NCBI RefSeq assembly: GCF_947623445.1
Contig: NC_135240.1
Location: 6,014,001 to 6,078,000, forward strand
Length of the DNA stretch: 64,000 nt
Reading direction: 5' to 3'
From: Clavelina lepadiformis
Lineage: Eukaryota; Chordata; Ascidiacea; Aplousobranchia; Clavelinidae
Under the pieces are notes generated by a model. That model saw only the letters and a list, made by a program, of their open reading frames with translations, was not told where the DNA came from and made no database searches. Below, one piece after another: positions 46,501 to 59,650 of this stretch (position 1 is its first letter; each line of letters opens with the position of its first letter). A program made the position numbers and the translations under genes.

Positions 46501-49500
46501 TTAAACCAAACAGGTTAAGTCATTACCGAGGTCGAATGGGTTCAGGCAGGGCAATATTTCTGCTTCCTTCTCCACCAACTAGAGGAGAGACGTCAGTGAA
46601 ACTCGCAGGACTTCCGGAACGATTTCTTGAGCGTTTTGCTTGAGCTGTCGCAGTATTGTTAGAGACTGGGGTGGAAGGTGCAGAACGTGGAACATCCTAA
46701 ATTTCACATTTCAGCTTAATTTTTTCTCTATGATGGATCTTGTTATGAAGTATTTTTCTTGACGTACAAAATATACTGAGCTGCAATGATATGTGGCAAA
46801 TTGAAAAGGATTTTGATTTGTGAGAATACAAGTAATAGATTTTAATATCTGCAAATCCTAATCTAATTCAAATCTCTTAACTCTGCCCACTGTGCTTAAT
46901 CAAAGTGAAAGAAGGCAATCATGCTTGAAGCTGTCACCTTGTTGACAAAAACAATAACAATATGCTTCTTTTTCATGTATAGACAATTGCTATAATAAAC
47001 TGTCTTTAGAGCCAATTATACAACGGAAAAGTTAAGAAACTTCCTTTGTTAATAGGAAATATAATATTCCGTCCAAATCTACTTGCAAAGATTCGTCTTT
47101 GTCAGAACATCGAATTAGCAGATATTGGTAATAAATATTCAAATTCATGTTTCATTGCGCACAGCTCTGCTCATGCAAATTATAGTTTAATGATGAAACA
47201 GTTTTAAAGCCAGACCACACGCTTAAAGTGAATGTTTAGGAACTCACAGCAAAAGTAAACTTGAACTTGTCCACCGGACTCACAATATGATGTTCAGCTT
47301 CCTGTTGTAATTCCTGCATCTTCTGGATACCCTGTCATGTGGTAATTGTCAGATAAACGTCAAAGACAGGATGGGGCAAACCAACAACCGTGTCATACAC
47401 AAAGAGGCGTAGACGCAGTGAATTTGGGTATCCGATATACCGCAAGTTATTATAACACATGATGTGAGCATTACGCGTTGGGTGTGTGCACGTATGTTGC
47501 TGCCTTTTACAAGGTTATCCTACTACAATGCACTTCAAAACTTATGTGGCATGAGCATGATTGTTAACTTATTAATAACTACTTTCAGTACAGACATATA
47601 TTTTAGAAATATGTGATTAGCAAAACCACAACTATAAGTTGTATAGCTATCTTATGTAAATTTCACATTATCATCAAACCAGTTCATTACCACATAAACT
47701 TGGCGCTAGTAAACAATAAGATTTTCCAATCCACCATAAATCATCTTACATCTTACAAATAAGGAAATACCAGTATAGAAATGAGGCTAAAACATCAGCA
47801 GCAGAATAATTAAAATAACTCGCTATACCTTTCCCAGAAAGTTTTCGAAGCTTGTAAATGACTTTTTAGCACGACTCTTAATCAATGTTATTTTCTTGCT
47901 AACAACATTGGCACCGTTTGAATCTCTCAACTAAAAACAAAATATTTACCCTGCCAGAGACATTACAACAAGATGGCAAAATAAACAAATAGCTGTTAGT
48001 AACAAAACCATTTGCTCTGTTAAACACCGAGCAATTTCATTGTTGGTGTATGAAGTAACGCAGTCGTTGATGTGGGTTGTCACATAACAATAAATCACCT
48101 GTTTAATTCTGATGTCATGTTCACGCTGTTTTTCTTCAAACATTTGTCGAGCGATATCCATAACAATCACGAGGTGCTCGTAATGTGTCTTTGGGGGTTC
48201 CTCTTTGCAACGCTCCTAAATCAATATTCTTTCAGTCATAAAACTAGCTTTTATTTTTTCAATAAATATTCTAATTTACTCTGTAGGTTTGTTCTTGAAC
48301 ACAAACAAAAATGATGGATTCTGACTTCTTTAAAATGTTTAAAGGTCAAATCCTTTAGTTTGGCTTTCGGTAGCAATTAAGATGAACCTATAAAACTAAT
48401 AATTTCCCACCCCAATATTACGCCATACATGGCCTGTCTTCATATTAGGTTACGCTATGTAACTAGAAACCCAACACCAATGAGTTATCATAGGCAAAGG
48501 TGTTGTATCTTACACCCATGAAACACTGTGACTATTTATTACATAAGAAAAATGATGAAACTACCCAGTAAAAGGTGACAAACAAACTTTTAAAGCCAAC
48601 TTAATAGAAGTACTGGCCAACTGCACTTCTCATAAAACACTGCCGAATCAGCCTGAAAGCTTTATGGCTGCTCCATGAGCTTTAGAAAGGCCCAGCAGAG
48701 CTCTGTAGTAAAACATTGGCGATATATTTAATTATTCATTTCTAAAGCATTTGACCATCAACACATAACTGAGAGTGTATCACATGATTGTACGTAAGTA
48801 CAAATTAGAAATCAAATTGGCAGCACATGTATCAGAAAAGTGACATGATTCCAGTTAGTATGCCGAGCCTTGAAATACTAGCTACAATGACAAGACCACG
48901 ACAAATACCCCGTTACTTAAATAAACTTACCATTGTTTTGTACACAGCCATACAATGCACGACTGATTTTATTCAAAAATTTATAAAAACAAAGAATAAA
49001 CTAAGCGAGCTAGCACTGAGACACACGCATGGCGTATGTTAAGTTGCAAGCAATGTATAGAACTAAGCAAATTTAGAAAATAGACATACCTCAATTCTCT
49101 GCTTTGCCCTTTTCTGGTCAGCATCACAAAAGAATTCAGCCACACACTTGGCTGCCAAGGTAACTCCGCGCTCCACCCACGATGCATCTGCACTGCTACC
49201 AGATGTGGAGTGGATACGTTTGCATAAGCTGTGAAATTTCTTCATTGGGTCAGGTCCATGGTTACACGTGTGGCAAGCTTGCCGTAACGCCAACATTATC
49301 TCATCACACTGTGACAAAATAAATAAGAAATCAACAAAAAAGCAACAACTTAAAAATCAATTAAAATATTTTGGACATTGTCTGTCATCACAATGCAGTC
49401 TCCAATTCCAATTTCATCCTAAGAGGTTTAAATTTATTAAATGTGGAATTGTTTATTTGCTGATATTAGTTTGACACAATATGCCAGTCTTATCATTTCT

Positions 49501-52226
49501 TCAGTTGCCATACTTCAAAAATTCTGCACTAAGTTCTAAATATGTTTCAATATCAACAATCAAACAGGTTGCTTGGCTGGACAAAGCTTTGAATTATTGA
49601 TAAGATCAAGCCAACTAGAACTGTCTCTTTAGACAAAAGACTCACCACGTTGTCATCAGCGCATTTAAAGAGAAAACACTTAAACTTGAATTCGTCTTGG
49701 ATGCTGCTGTGATGATGATGGCGATCTTTGACAAATACACCAAAGTGGTCTTTACACTTGCTGCCCTGTAAGTATTCGCAAGAAAATATTGACATATTTA
49801 CACATGGAAGAAACATGGGATTCTGTTTTGCATTGCTAGTTACACTCTTGACATTTATACTGAAACACTGTTTTTTAATCTGTATGTGAGTATCATTAAC
49901 AAACGATGATCACAAAGCGGTGCATATGTAGTGAAGAACCATACTAACGTCACATTTATGGCACTTTTTTCCACAATGAAAAGTACTTAAGGAAGAGAGC
50001 TGGAACTGATCTTGTAGTTTTTTGTTTTTATGTGCTGGAGAAATTGTGCTAACTAAATGTAGATTACTGAATACAGCATTTGTGTATATGATATAAATTA
50101 ATACTAAGTAAATGATAACATTGATACTGTTTCACTGCCAGTACGGTATTGGGGCATGTATGCTGGCGCAGTCGGCTAAACAAACAACTTCTAATTAATT
50201 TATTTGCTTCAAAGAACTAAGAAGCAGGAACAAAATTCTCCAATGGACAATCAACTGCCAGCAGACTACAATAGCCACAAATATTACCTGACAGCATCGC
50301 TGTATGTCTACGAAATGAATCTCGACGTTTCGAGAAGTCAGGTCTGGACATATGAGGGTGACAGATTGCTTTCCAATCTATGACAACAAATACAGGAAAA
50401 ATTTCAAGTCATAGTTCTTCAAACTGTAACCAGTGAGGTAATGAGCACACTACAAATAGACGTTAGCTATACACTATCTACTTCCTACCAGACTGAAATA
50501 ATTGTCAACAATAGGGTGCAATTGACAGCATGATATCTACAATGACAGGGGTGCATACCTGCAGTAGTCGAGTTTTGTTTTTATCAAAACCCAAGGAAGC
50601 AGCTGTGGACGGTTCACTACAATGCCGGGTTCTTCCTTTACGCCTTTTCATGGCGGCGATTTGGCTGATGTCCGTTGAATTGCATCTTTGTCTGACCTCA
50701 TCCAATGAAGGACGACGATCTTTAATCTCAAGAGAATTTCTAATATGACAAGAACACAATTCTGTAAAAAGGCTACATAATTTAATTAAAACTCTCTACA
50801 AAATACCGGGGTATCAGGAAAAATAAATTAATGCAGTTATCTTCAGCTAAAAGAAAAAGTTTGAACAGATTTTCATTTCTGATCTAAATTAACAAACAAA
50901 GTTGGTATCAGACGAATGCAATACTGACATCCGCTGGAACTACAGTATTTATGATATATTAACCGATGCTGCATACATTTGAATGGGATGAAGAAGCTCT
51001 GATGTCATCATTGAGTTTTCGTGGTGATCGTTTTTATGCTCGTGGATATTGCCGTTTTCATAACTCTGGTTCTGTGAAGTTTTCAATTCTGTTTTACCGC
51101 ATTAAAAAATATCCATGCAAAGTTTTAACAATCAAGAGCTTTCTAAAATTACATCAGTTTATTATCAAATTATAAGGTAACGTACACAGCAAGACAACTA
51201 GGTATGACAGTTCCAACAAACGAAAAAACATTCAGAAATTTTACCAAGGCATTTATCATTTTCATTTCTTCCATACGTGCAACATGCTTCATCTCTAGTG
51301 AGTGGTATTTGCCAACAGCTTCATCAACAAAGTTGTATGGTTGTTGTTCGTGCTTCACTTGAAGCTTTCCCAGCAACATCACCTCAAATCTATGAGACAC
51401 AAACAGTTAAAAGTCTCAAAATCTGGTCTGTGTAATCCATATATGTTCGCATGAAGCCATCAGCCACAAAAAAGTCAACGCGACAGTGTAAGTTATCTCT
51501 GTAAACGCAATGGCTAACCTTACAGAATCTAAATCCTCCAATTTAACATTTCTGCTAATCATACTTGCAGATGGTGATGAATTTTTGTGCCAAGATATAA
51601 ATTTATTAAGAGTTTCCCCAACTTCATCAATCTGAATCAAAGCAAAAATATGTGTAAGTTTTATCATCATAATATTACAAAACAAATTATACTAAACATT
51701 AACCCAGCATTTATAAGATTTAGTATCTTACCAAAGAAACATCATTTTCATAAAACACATGACATTCCAAGGGATTTTCTAATCCTTTATCAACGAAAAA
51801 AGAGAAGCAACGCCTCTCATAATCGGTGGCAGAAGTAATCTCTACAATTTTTTCAAGAGGCAGTTTTAAAGGTAAAATTCCAAAGCAATGTTGGCTCTCT
51901 TCTTCGTCTGTGGCAGTGTCAGTTGGTGCAAGAGGATGGTTAAGGTTTGATATCGCAGTCAGTCTGTTGCTTGCTTTCGTGTCAGAAATAACGGCCCCAG
52001 AAGCATTTTCCGACAAATCTATCAACACCTTCTCTTCTTTTGCAACACTGACAAAATCTTGATCGACGGTAAGTGCACAGAATTGCGGCTTTCGACGATA
52101 CTTCACTGCTGCCGTCAGCCACCGTGACATAACAGATGCATAGGAACGGTGCAAATTAAGTTGGCCCATGTACTCAAGGAAGTAAGTGCGCTTTACTGGA
52201 GGTTGTAAGTCATTTTTATGATCCAT
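40533..52226 (-). CDS. TBC1D4: Rab GTPase-activating protein TBC1D1/TBC1D4 (AS160 family)
   Basis: This family of RabGAPs controls GLUT4-type vesicle traffic under Akt and AMPK. Twenty-four exons give 1412 residues in phase: 52226-51732, 51631-51519, 51389-51245, 51065-50977, 50739-50559, 50377-50288, 49765-49646, 49308-49090, 48215-48099, 47930-47829, 47331-47248, 46696-46527, 46213-46073, 45797-45183, 44635-44475, 44362-44219, 44121-43957, 43710-43537, 43336-43185, 43032-42893, 42411-42296, 42103-41934, 41472-41269, 40664-40533. Two PTB-like domains (exons 1-3 and 6-8) precede a serine-rich linker. The TBC domain follows, with ILIDLGRTFP (arginine finger) and VGYCQG (glutamine finger). The protein ends in coiled coil. 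Basic-serine motifs such as RTRHCSEPS suggest kinase/14-3-3 sites. It is probably the single ancestor-like copy of the vertebrate pair, so the symbol is approximate. Exon 4 rests on phase only. Confidence 0.95.
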
Positions 52227-54201
52227 GGTGCAAGTACATAAACACTGCTCTAAATGCAAAAATATTTCTTTGCTTCAATAACCACAGGCTTTAATGATAA
52301 CCACTAACAATCAACAAAGGCATCCAGCTTTGCAAGGCTTTTTCATGTACTAAAAACGCATACTTTTCTGGCATATGCCCTTTCACTATATTACTGTAGA
52401 TGCAATTAAGAAATAGTAGCAACATACAGAAAAGCTGTAAGTTTAACAAAAACTTTGTTTGATTATGAAAAAAATATTCGCCAGTAAAGCGGCGACCTTG
52501 GCCTGCTTGTTTCCTTTATAATAAAACTCCTCCATATGGCACCATACCACTGTGCTGTATTCCCTGGCCTACTGATTTGCAAAATGAAGCTTAGGTTAGC
52601 TTCTGATGCAAAGCCCTACCTGCTGGCTGCTGTACAGTGAAATCGCAAATCAAAACAATGTTTGGCAAAAACGAAAACATAGATAGTCCGGAACAAAGCT
52701 ATTCCGTTGTGTAAAACCCATATGACACTGTCAGGGTCAGACTGCAGAGCTTAACGCTTATCTCGAAACGTTATTAAACCGAATTTGCAGAGGTCATATG
52801 AGGCATATGAACGATAGCACGCAATAAACAGCAAACTACTATCTCTCGGGCTTAATAAACAAGTCAAAAGCGCCGCGAATTTCACAACGAAAACACTTAT
52901 TTCCTTCGCGCACCTGCTACGAAGTCAATAGGAGAAGCGTGCAGTCATGTTTGAATAACATTCACCAGCGATAGCATGACGTAATGTTTGGCAAATTGTT
53001 GGAAGCACTTCGGTTGCGCAAACAATCGGTTTCGCCCGTCACAAGCTCATAGGATTAGGAATCATTTCACTTCGTGTTTCTATTGTTTTAATTCTTAGAA
53101 ATTTGATAAGCAACTAATCGGTAATTAATTGGTATTTTGTTTGTAGCTATTGCTTGTCCAATCACCGCATTTGTGAAATCATAAAAGCGACAATAGTTTT
53201 ATCACAGACAAAATATTGCAATATTTTACTTATCTCAAAAGTATCTCGTGTAGTAGATTAAAGAAGTAAAATGGTACCAGCATAATATTTTAAAGAAACG
53301 CACTATACCAGACTTGCCTTTGCAATTATGACTTCGTCAACTTGCTGCAAATCAACTCTACCGGTCATTGCACAGCACACCCAAGGCGCCTACATATCGT
53401 TTCAGAAGAAAAAAAATGAAATGGTTGAAAATTCAGTAACTCAATCAAAAACATTTAAAGGTACCGTATAAATTTCCTGTCGCGATTTTGAACGTGTTTG
53501 TAAAATATTGAATGTAAATAGGCACTAAAACCAGCCTAATGAAAATAACTTTGGGTGGGCGTTGATAAAAATTCTTTCCTGTGATTATCAAAGCTTTACG
53601 CATATACTTCATATAAAGCATTACTTACGCGCATGCAATTTAACCTACAGTACTGCTGTTTTGACCTGTTTAAGCGCCCTCAAAACTTTGTAATGAGTAA
53701 ACCTACAAAAATTGCACCCACCTAAGTTACTGTAAGCGCTTTCAGTTTTAGATAGGCTGTCACTGTTTCAACGAAACAAATCTTATCTTCAAAGTTATTC
53801 ATCACTGCTTTTTGTTAACTTAAGACTACCTTTTAATCTAAATCAAATTTCAATCAATCTTTAAATAACTAAAATCAATGGTGAATTAGTTGCTTTGTTT
53901 TACTCACGTGTTCTCAAACTTGCAAATTTTGACCTTTAAACCAACAATAATCGCAAAAACTCTAAGTGTGACATGATAATGTCCAGTAAATAGTATTGAA
54001 AACCTGGAGATGAAACGTCAATAAATCTAGTTTTCGTTGTAAATTAGCAGGACTTAATTAACCTATCAACGTAGGAAACACCAATTCCGTGAATTTGGTT
54101 GTAACTTTTAGTCTAGAAATTCATTCAGGCTTTATTAGATAGAGTGCCATTGCCATCTGCCGGTAAAACCGAAAGAAAGAATTCGTCGGCAGAAGACGAC
54201 A
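52227..54201. promoter_or_regulatory. Divergent intergenic region TBC1D1-4 / CNBD2
   Basis: The two start codons face away from each other across 2 kb. The part nearest TBC1D1-4 (52650-53050) is somewhat richer in CG dinucleotides (GTCCGGAAC, AACGCTTATCTCGAAACG, AAGCGCCGCGAAT), consistent with its promoter. No specific site or further gene could be identified. Confidence 0.4.
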
Positions 54202-57200
54202 ATGAGCAGCGACCGGTAAGTTGTTAACCAAACTCACCTCCAAGCTCCATCTGTTTTAGTTCGAAATATTTTTTCACCCTAAATGCACTTACGACGCAGG
54301 AAGGCTCAGGAAACTTATTACTATCATCAAACTGGAAGACCGGGAACGCCAAGACAAATTTTCGAAATGTAGTCCGGGCTATTATAAGAGCCGCAAGATG
54401 GAAGATTCCTCTGGTCAAGGATAGCCACAGTGCGCAAGATCTTAGCAAAACTTGGTAACCACAGTTAAAGCCTTAACATGGCAAATGCTTTCAGATGTCC
54501 GGACTCGCTTATGTGCCATCTGCTATGACACAAAGGCTTTCATTTCATTGCGCAATGGGCCTATAACAAAACTTATTGATAAAATATAAAATGGCCTACC
54601 ACAAACTGCAGACAACAGTTTAAGGTTTGTGGAAGTACTAACCTTTCATCGTAGCAACGCAATTATATACAACATTTTCTCTTGAATCTGTGCGGTTTTA
54701 ACTCGTACAGTAACAGGTAGGGTCCACCTGGGCTTATGTTTAATAGTTCAACAAAAAAAGGTCGAGGGTAGATCCATTGTGAGAGAGTAAATCGAACAAA
54801 CAAATAAAGTGTTTGAGTGAAAATTCAGCGCAGTAAAAAGCTTATGACATCTATTATATAGGGATCCATTTACAGAAAATGTTTCAAAAATAAATAACAA
54901 TGGAACAAGGAATATTGTCAGCTTCGCCTCAGGATCTTACATCGCTCACTGATTTAGTTACTGTAAGTAGGAGGGCTACTTTTTGCTGTTGCAAGCACTG
55001 TTCCCTCTAAACTGCGCGCGTGGTCAAATGCTCACTGCTGACACGGTCTCCGCGCACAGAAAATTTGTGCTGCTCACAAGAAAAATCCAACCTGAATTGA
55101 AAATAAAATAAACACATAATAGGCCTAATAATGACCACAATGCGCACGTCTGATGTTGCTCACAGTGGTCCAAGGGACCGCTCAGGGAGTTAGTGTGTTT
55201 GCTCAGACTCGTGAAAAATTAGAGGGTACATTGGCTGCAATTGGCACGGTTGGCCTTCAAACTTCTCTTTGTTTCAATCAGTCAATACTCAATTACCCAG
55301 GAAAGCTGTTGCTATGTTTCACTTTGTGCTTCTTATGTGCATCCGCGTTTGTAAAAGTTTTCAGGCCATTTGTTTAGGCTGTTGAGTTTGTGCCTACGAT
55401 AAGTAAGTATATTAAGCACAGAAGTAGGTGCATTGTGAAAAGAACAGCAACACGAGAAAGAGAACGACAAATGCGTCACAATAAATGTCGCTTAAGCAAG
55501 TGTACAGTCGTGTGAGCAGTTTTATCGCCTTGTTCCGTAGCAAACCTTTTTCCAGCAAAGTATGTTATGTTGTATGCTTACTGCAGGTATGAAGAACAGG
55601 ATACTTTACACTTTAATGTCAACGCCTTTAAAACCGGTAGATCGGGCAATCCTGGTCTTTCGAAGCGTGCTAGATTCGTTCTGATGAAAGATACCTGGGA
55701 AAGAACCGACAAAGAGCTTGAGCTCATCCATTCTGTTGTCAACCAGATGAAGGTGATTTTATGTTATATGATATCTATGTTTTATGTCGCTCTCCACCAG
55801 TGAGAACAAGTTTAAATACTGCAAAAACAATGTAAGTGAAGTTAGTTTAACCGGAATCTGTGTTTAATGATTTAGTTAGGAGAAAAATTAAATTGAGCTT
55901 AGTTTGCGTTTGAAACTAAACCAGCTACTCACAGCGCTGTCTGTTGTGTACAGTGCTTTGTTAAATATTCTGATCTTGTTCGTCGAGAACTGGCTCGCGT
56001 TATGCATCTGGAAACGTTCGAAGATGGGAGAATAATCATACAAGAAGGCCATCCAGGATTCTCGATGTACTTCATCGTGACTGGCAGTGTCATTGTTCAG
56101 GTTTATCTAAGCACTGCTGGGACAAGCATACTGTTAATTTAAACTGCCAGTACAACGTAAAATGTCATTCATGAACACGTCACAACATAATCATATATTG
56201 ATATTATAACAATTCTTGGTATATGCTAAGTTCTGTTAACGTCTGTTTGTTTTCTTTTTACGTTTTTTTGCGATCAGGTAAGTCATACTGACTCCAGGAC
56301 TGGAGAAAAGAAAAATCACGTGGTTGGCGAATTGACAGCCGGGTCGTCGTTTGGTGAGCTCGCTTTGGTGCAAGATTGCAAGAGGTCGGCCACCATATCT
56401 TGCCAAGGTATCGTGACGCATAACTTCATAATTATCAACGTTTTATTAAGTAACTAAGATCGTTCTTCAAAATAGATCCTTATAAAGAAGTATAACTTAG
56501 TTATCCTGTTATTGTTGTAATAAATAAACGCCTTGTAGGTCTACAGCAAGTACCAATCTAAACCTTTGGAGGCTTGTAGCTGTCATGTAACCCCAATCTT
56601 AGTGATTCGTGCAGGAGTTAGAAAAAATATACATGAGTTACGATTATTCATCATTAAGAATTTGGCTTTCCTTTGGAATGAAATAATATGAAGCTCATTG
56701 TTTTAGAATCCCAAAGGCACCAATAGCACAGATTAAACTGCAACATGTTTTCAATTACAGCACACTTAAATTTGCTGGGAATTGACTTTGTCCCGAATTA
56801 AATTTTCCTTTCTTTAGTTTTACCTTAGTAACTTATTCCAAAACCTAGGCACCGTTCAATTCCTGAGAGTAGACAAACCGGATTTTGACATGGTCCTAAG
56901 AAGGAGTTACGAGCAGCAGTGGAAAGGCAGACTACGGATGATTAAATCTCTACCGTTCTTCAGGTGTTTAAAATGTTATCAATTTTTTAGTTCACCTTTT
57001 TTTTCATTTTAAGATAAATTTTAAAACCTTGTTAATCTTCTTTGTCCTAATTAATTTTTATTTGATGTCGATGCCGTGAAAACATTAGCAATTGGAAAGA
57101 CAACCACTTACGTCATATCAACCTCAATTGCCATGATGTGAACTTTGCCCCACATTCAGTGATACTGGGGGATACGACCGATGTACCTGAAGAAATTTAT

Positions 57201-59650
57201 TTTGTTCTTCGTGGAAAATGCCAAATTATTAGGGTATGTTTCGTCTCTGTTTTTTAACCGTTCTTAAATATTTACATTTACATTGTGTTTGTGGCATAAG
57301 TTGGAAGTAAAATTTGGAAACTAAAAGTTAAATATAAAAGACATTTCTAAAAAGCAACTTTTCGAAGGAAAGTAGCCAACTTTCGTAACAATGGTTTTTG
57401 TTTGTTTTGTGCTTTGGTGCTGTGTACGTAGTCGTAAGTTTTAATTGTCGTAAGTTTTAACTTTGCAGCAAGTCACAGTTCTGGAAACAACGTCACATCT
57501 TGTGAAAGGGCAAACCATGCTTTCTTTACCGACACCTAGCGACGCAATAAAAGCTCTTACGAACAAAAGCAAACAAATGAGCCAAAGATTTCTTGTCATA
57601 GGTTTGAAAACGTTGTATAAAGAATAACCTAAAAGAAACGTCACTCAACAAAATTCCTGTATGTTTTACACTGTGTTTGGTATAGTGCCAATCCTTCAAG
57701 ATATTTTCTTATGAATGTGTTTTCGTAAACTACTACAGAGAAATATTTTCTCAGGTAAATTGGACAAAGGCGATTACTTCGGCGTTGGCGAAAATATGTA
57801 TTCCACTTATATAATGGCTTCTTCTAAAGTACAATGCTTGGCAGTGTCTCGCCACGCATTTGTTTCATTAGAAAGAGTGTGTAAGTAAAAAGAGGCCCCA
57901 GAAATTCTGTTTATGTTCTGTATTCATTAAATCAGTGGATTCCCACCAGGGTGCGAGAACGTTAGAGCGGCACAATGCGTTGTTATATACTGCCACTGGG
58001 TGCCGCAAACTATTTATCTCCTCTGTAGGGTGCCGCAAGTTTACAAAGGCCGGGAACCACTGCATTAAATATTACGTTACTGTATTTATGTGGTCTTGTT
58101 CATCCATGTATTTATGTGTTACTGGCACCAAGCGAAATTTATAAAGAGATTGGTAACGTGCTTCGTTTGACTGGGTTTTAGTTACTGAGTTTCATCTTAC
58201 GCGTCAAAATATTTTCCATTATTCGCATATAATAGCGAACTATATACATCCTGCGTATCACAACCAGACAGCTTTCTATTTCTCTAGTAAAATTGTCGGA
58301 AAATGAATTGGGCAAGTTTATAACTTTGAAAGAGATGCTCAATGTTACTGAATCGAGGCTCCTGAACGAGAAAGAAGCTTTCGAGAGATGGATGACCAAC
58401 CTTAGGTGGAGGAATTTCAGAAAAAAGGTATATAAGATGTCTATTTTAGTTTGATAATTTTGACACTTGTTTTTTTAGAGTTTTTGTCAATACGTTTAAA
58501 TGTGCCTTTTAACTTAACAGACTGCAAACGTAAGAAAGATACCGTATTTATGCAAATAGAAGATGCGTCTTCTTTTTAAAAACATATTGTGCGAATTGTA
58601 GCCACTGGCGGCTGCCATTTTTTATGTTTGTGCCCGGAAATCGTATATGTTCAACAATTAATGCGCTCCCAGCCCTGCTAATAATCAGCAGGTGAATATA
58701 AACTAAGTTATGTTTCTAAAACAGTAAGCTAAACAAGTAAGACAGCGTTTTAACGCATTCGAGTCGTAGTCTACGAGTGTTTAAGTTGCAAGTCATATAC
58801 GTCATGCATCTATATGTTACATACTGTATATGTGCTGTCATCATGTTGATAAAACCGCGAACCTATGGTAAAGTTTTCACACCACACAATCTTGTTGCTA
58901 ACTTGCAAAGTAGTCAGTCAACGGTTTATTTTGGAAATTTCTCAAACATTCGCTGTTTGAGACAGTTCATACATAAGTGTGATTTGCACGACACTTCTCA
59001 TGCTATAATTTTTAGCTCCAATAGCATCAAGGGTGCTTTTTATCGTTACTTGTTAACAAAGATATTTTTAAATTCCCCGATATTTCTCTGAGCCTGTAAA
59101 CAGATGTGAACTGGCCTTAAATTTATATTCCAGATAGTCAATGAAATCATCATGAAAAAACCTGCCGCTCTTCGAAACCCGCAAAAGTCAAAGGAAGCTA
59201 TCAAAAGCCCAACTTTATACGAACTCCGGTCCAAGTCATCGACTCTTGGGTATCCTCTTGCGGATAATAACAATAAGTCAACGCCCATTTGGAAGCGCTC
59301 CGGGTACGTCAACAAAAAGAAGGTGCAATTTCCATCAATCGACGGTAAGAATTCGGAAGACCAGAACAATCAGAATGAAAAAGTTAACAATGATCTTACG
59401 AACAAAGCGTCATCTAACGGAAGAAAACCGCTGCACTTTCCTACCACAAGGTGAAATTTAGGCGCCTCATGGTACAGTGTAAAATGGTTAGTGGAATGGG
59501 TGCAGTGAGAGTGTTTCTTGCAGATTAAGGGGTAAATCTAAGAAGTTCAATACGAAAGATGGACTTCGCATCGAAAGACTACAAGGTATATTGAAGAAAG
59601 GAAAAAGATTTGCACATCAGCATTCTTCAAAAGGACTGACTTTCGTCTAA
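54202..59650 (+). CDS. CNBD2: Cyclic nucleotide-binding domain protein, CNBD2-like
   Basis: This is a soluble protein with two cyclic-nucleotide-binding folds; vertebrate CNBD2 is testis-enriched and cAMP-binding. Twelve exons (54202-54215, 54260-54454, 55587-55752, 55954-56100, 56278-56407, 56849-56963, 57089-57233, 57469-57601, 57755-57880, 58288-58427, 59134-59450, 59524-59650) join in phase and give 584 residues. An N-terminal basic helix (NFRNVVRAIIRAARWK) precedes KTWYEEQDTLHFN and WERTDKEL. The first domain has QEGHPGFSMYFIVTGSV and the phosphate-binding cassette FGELALVQDCKRSATI with the key Glu and Arg. The second domain (EIYFVLRGKCQI, DYFGVGEN) lacks a clear cassette arginine and may not bind ligand. 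A basic, low-complexity C-terminus follows. The first coding exon is only 14 nt and the first intron 44 nt. AATAAA lies at 59717-59722. Confidence 0.9.
54996..55233. mobile_element. hAT-type miniature element in CNBD2 intron 2
   Basis: The 238-bp element starts CACTGTTCCCTCTAA and ends with the inverted TTAGAGGGTACATTG. The flanks GTTGCAAG and GCTGCAAT match at 6 of 8 positions, an aged 8-bp target duplication. Both ends are followed inward by CG-containing words. No transposase is present. Confidence 0.65.
57933..58062. mobile_element. hAT-type miniature element in CNBD2 intron 9
   Basis: This 130-bp element runs from CAGTGGATTCCCACC to GGGAACCACTG and is flanked on both sides by CATTAAAT, a perfect 8-bp target duplication. 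GGGTGC(C/G) words occur near each end and in the middle. The perfect duplication suggests a recent insertion. Confidence 0.9.

Noticed and set aside
54900-54962. Possible first exon of CNBD2 (MEQGILSASPQDL, GTAAGT donor)
   Set aside because: It cannot be joined in phase to the exon at 55587, whereas the 54202/54260 exons join perfectly and match the family N-terminus.
55378-55406. 29-nt exon between TTTAG and GTATAT
   Set aside because: It is only needed if the 54900 exon is used. The direct join 54454-55587 explains the frame without it.
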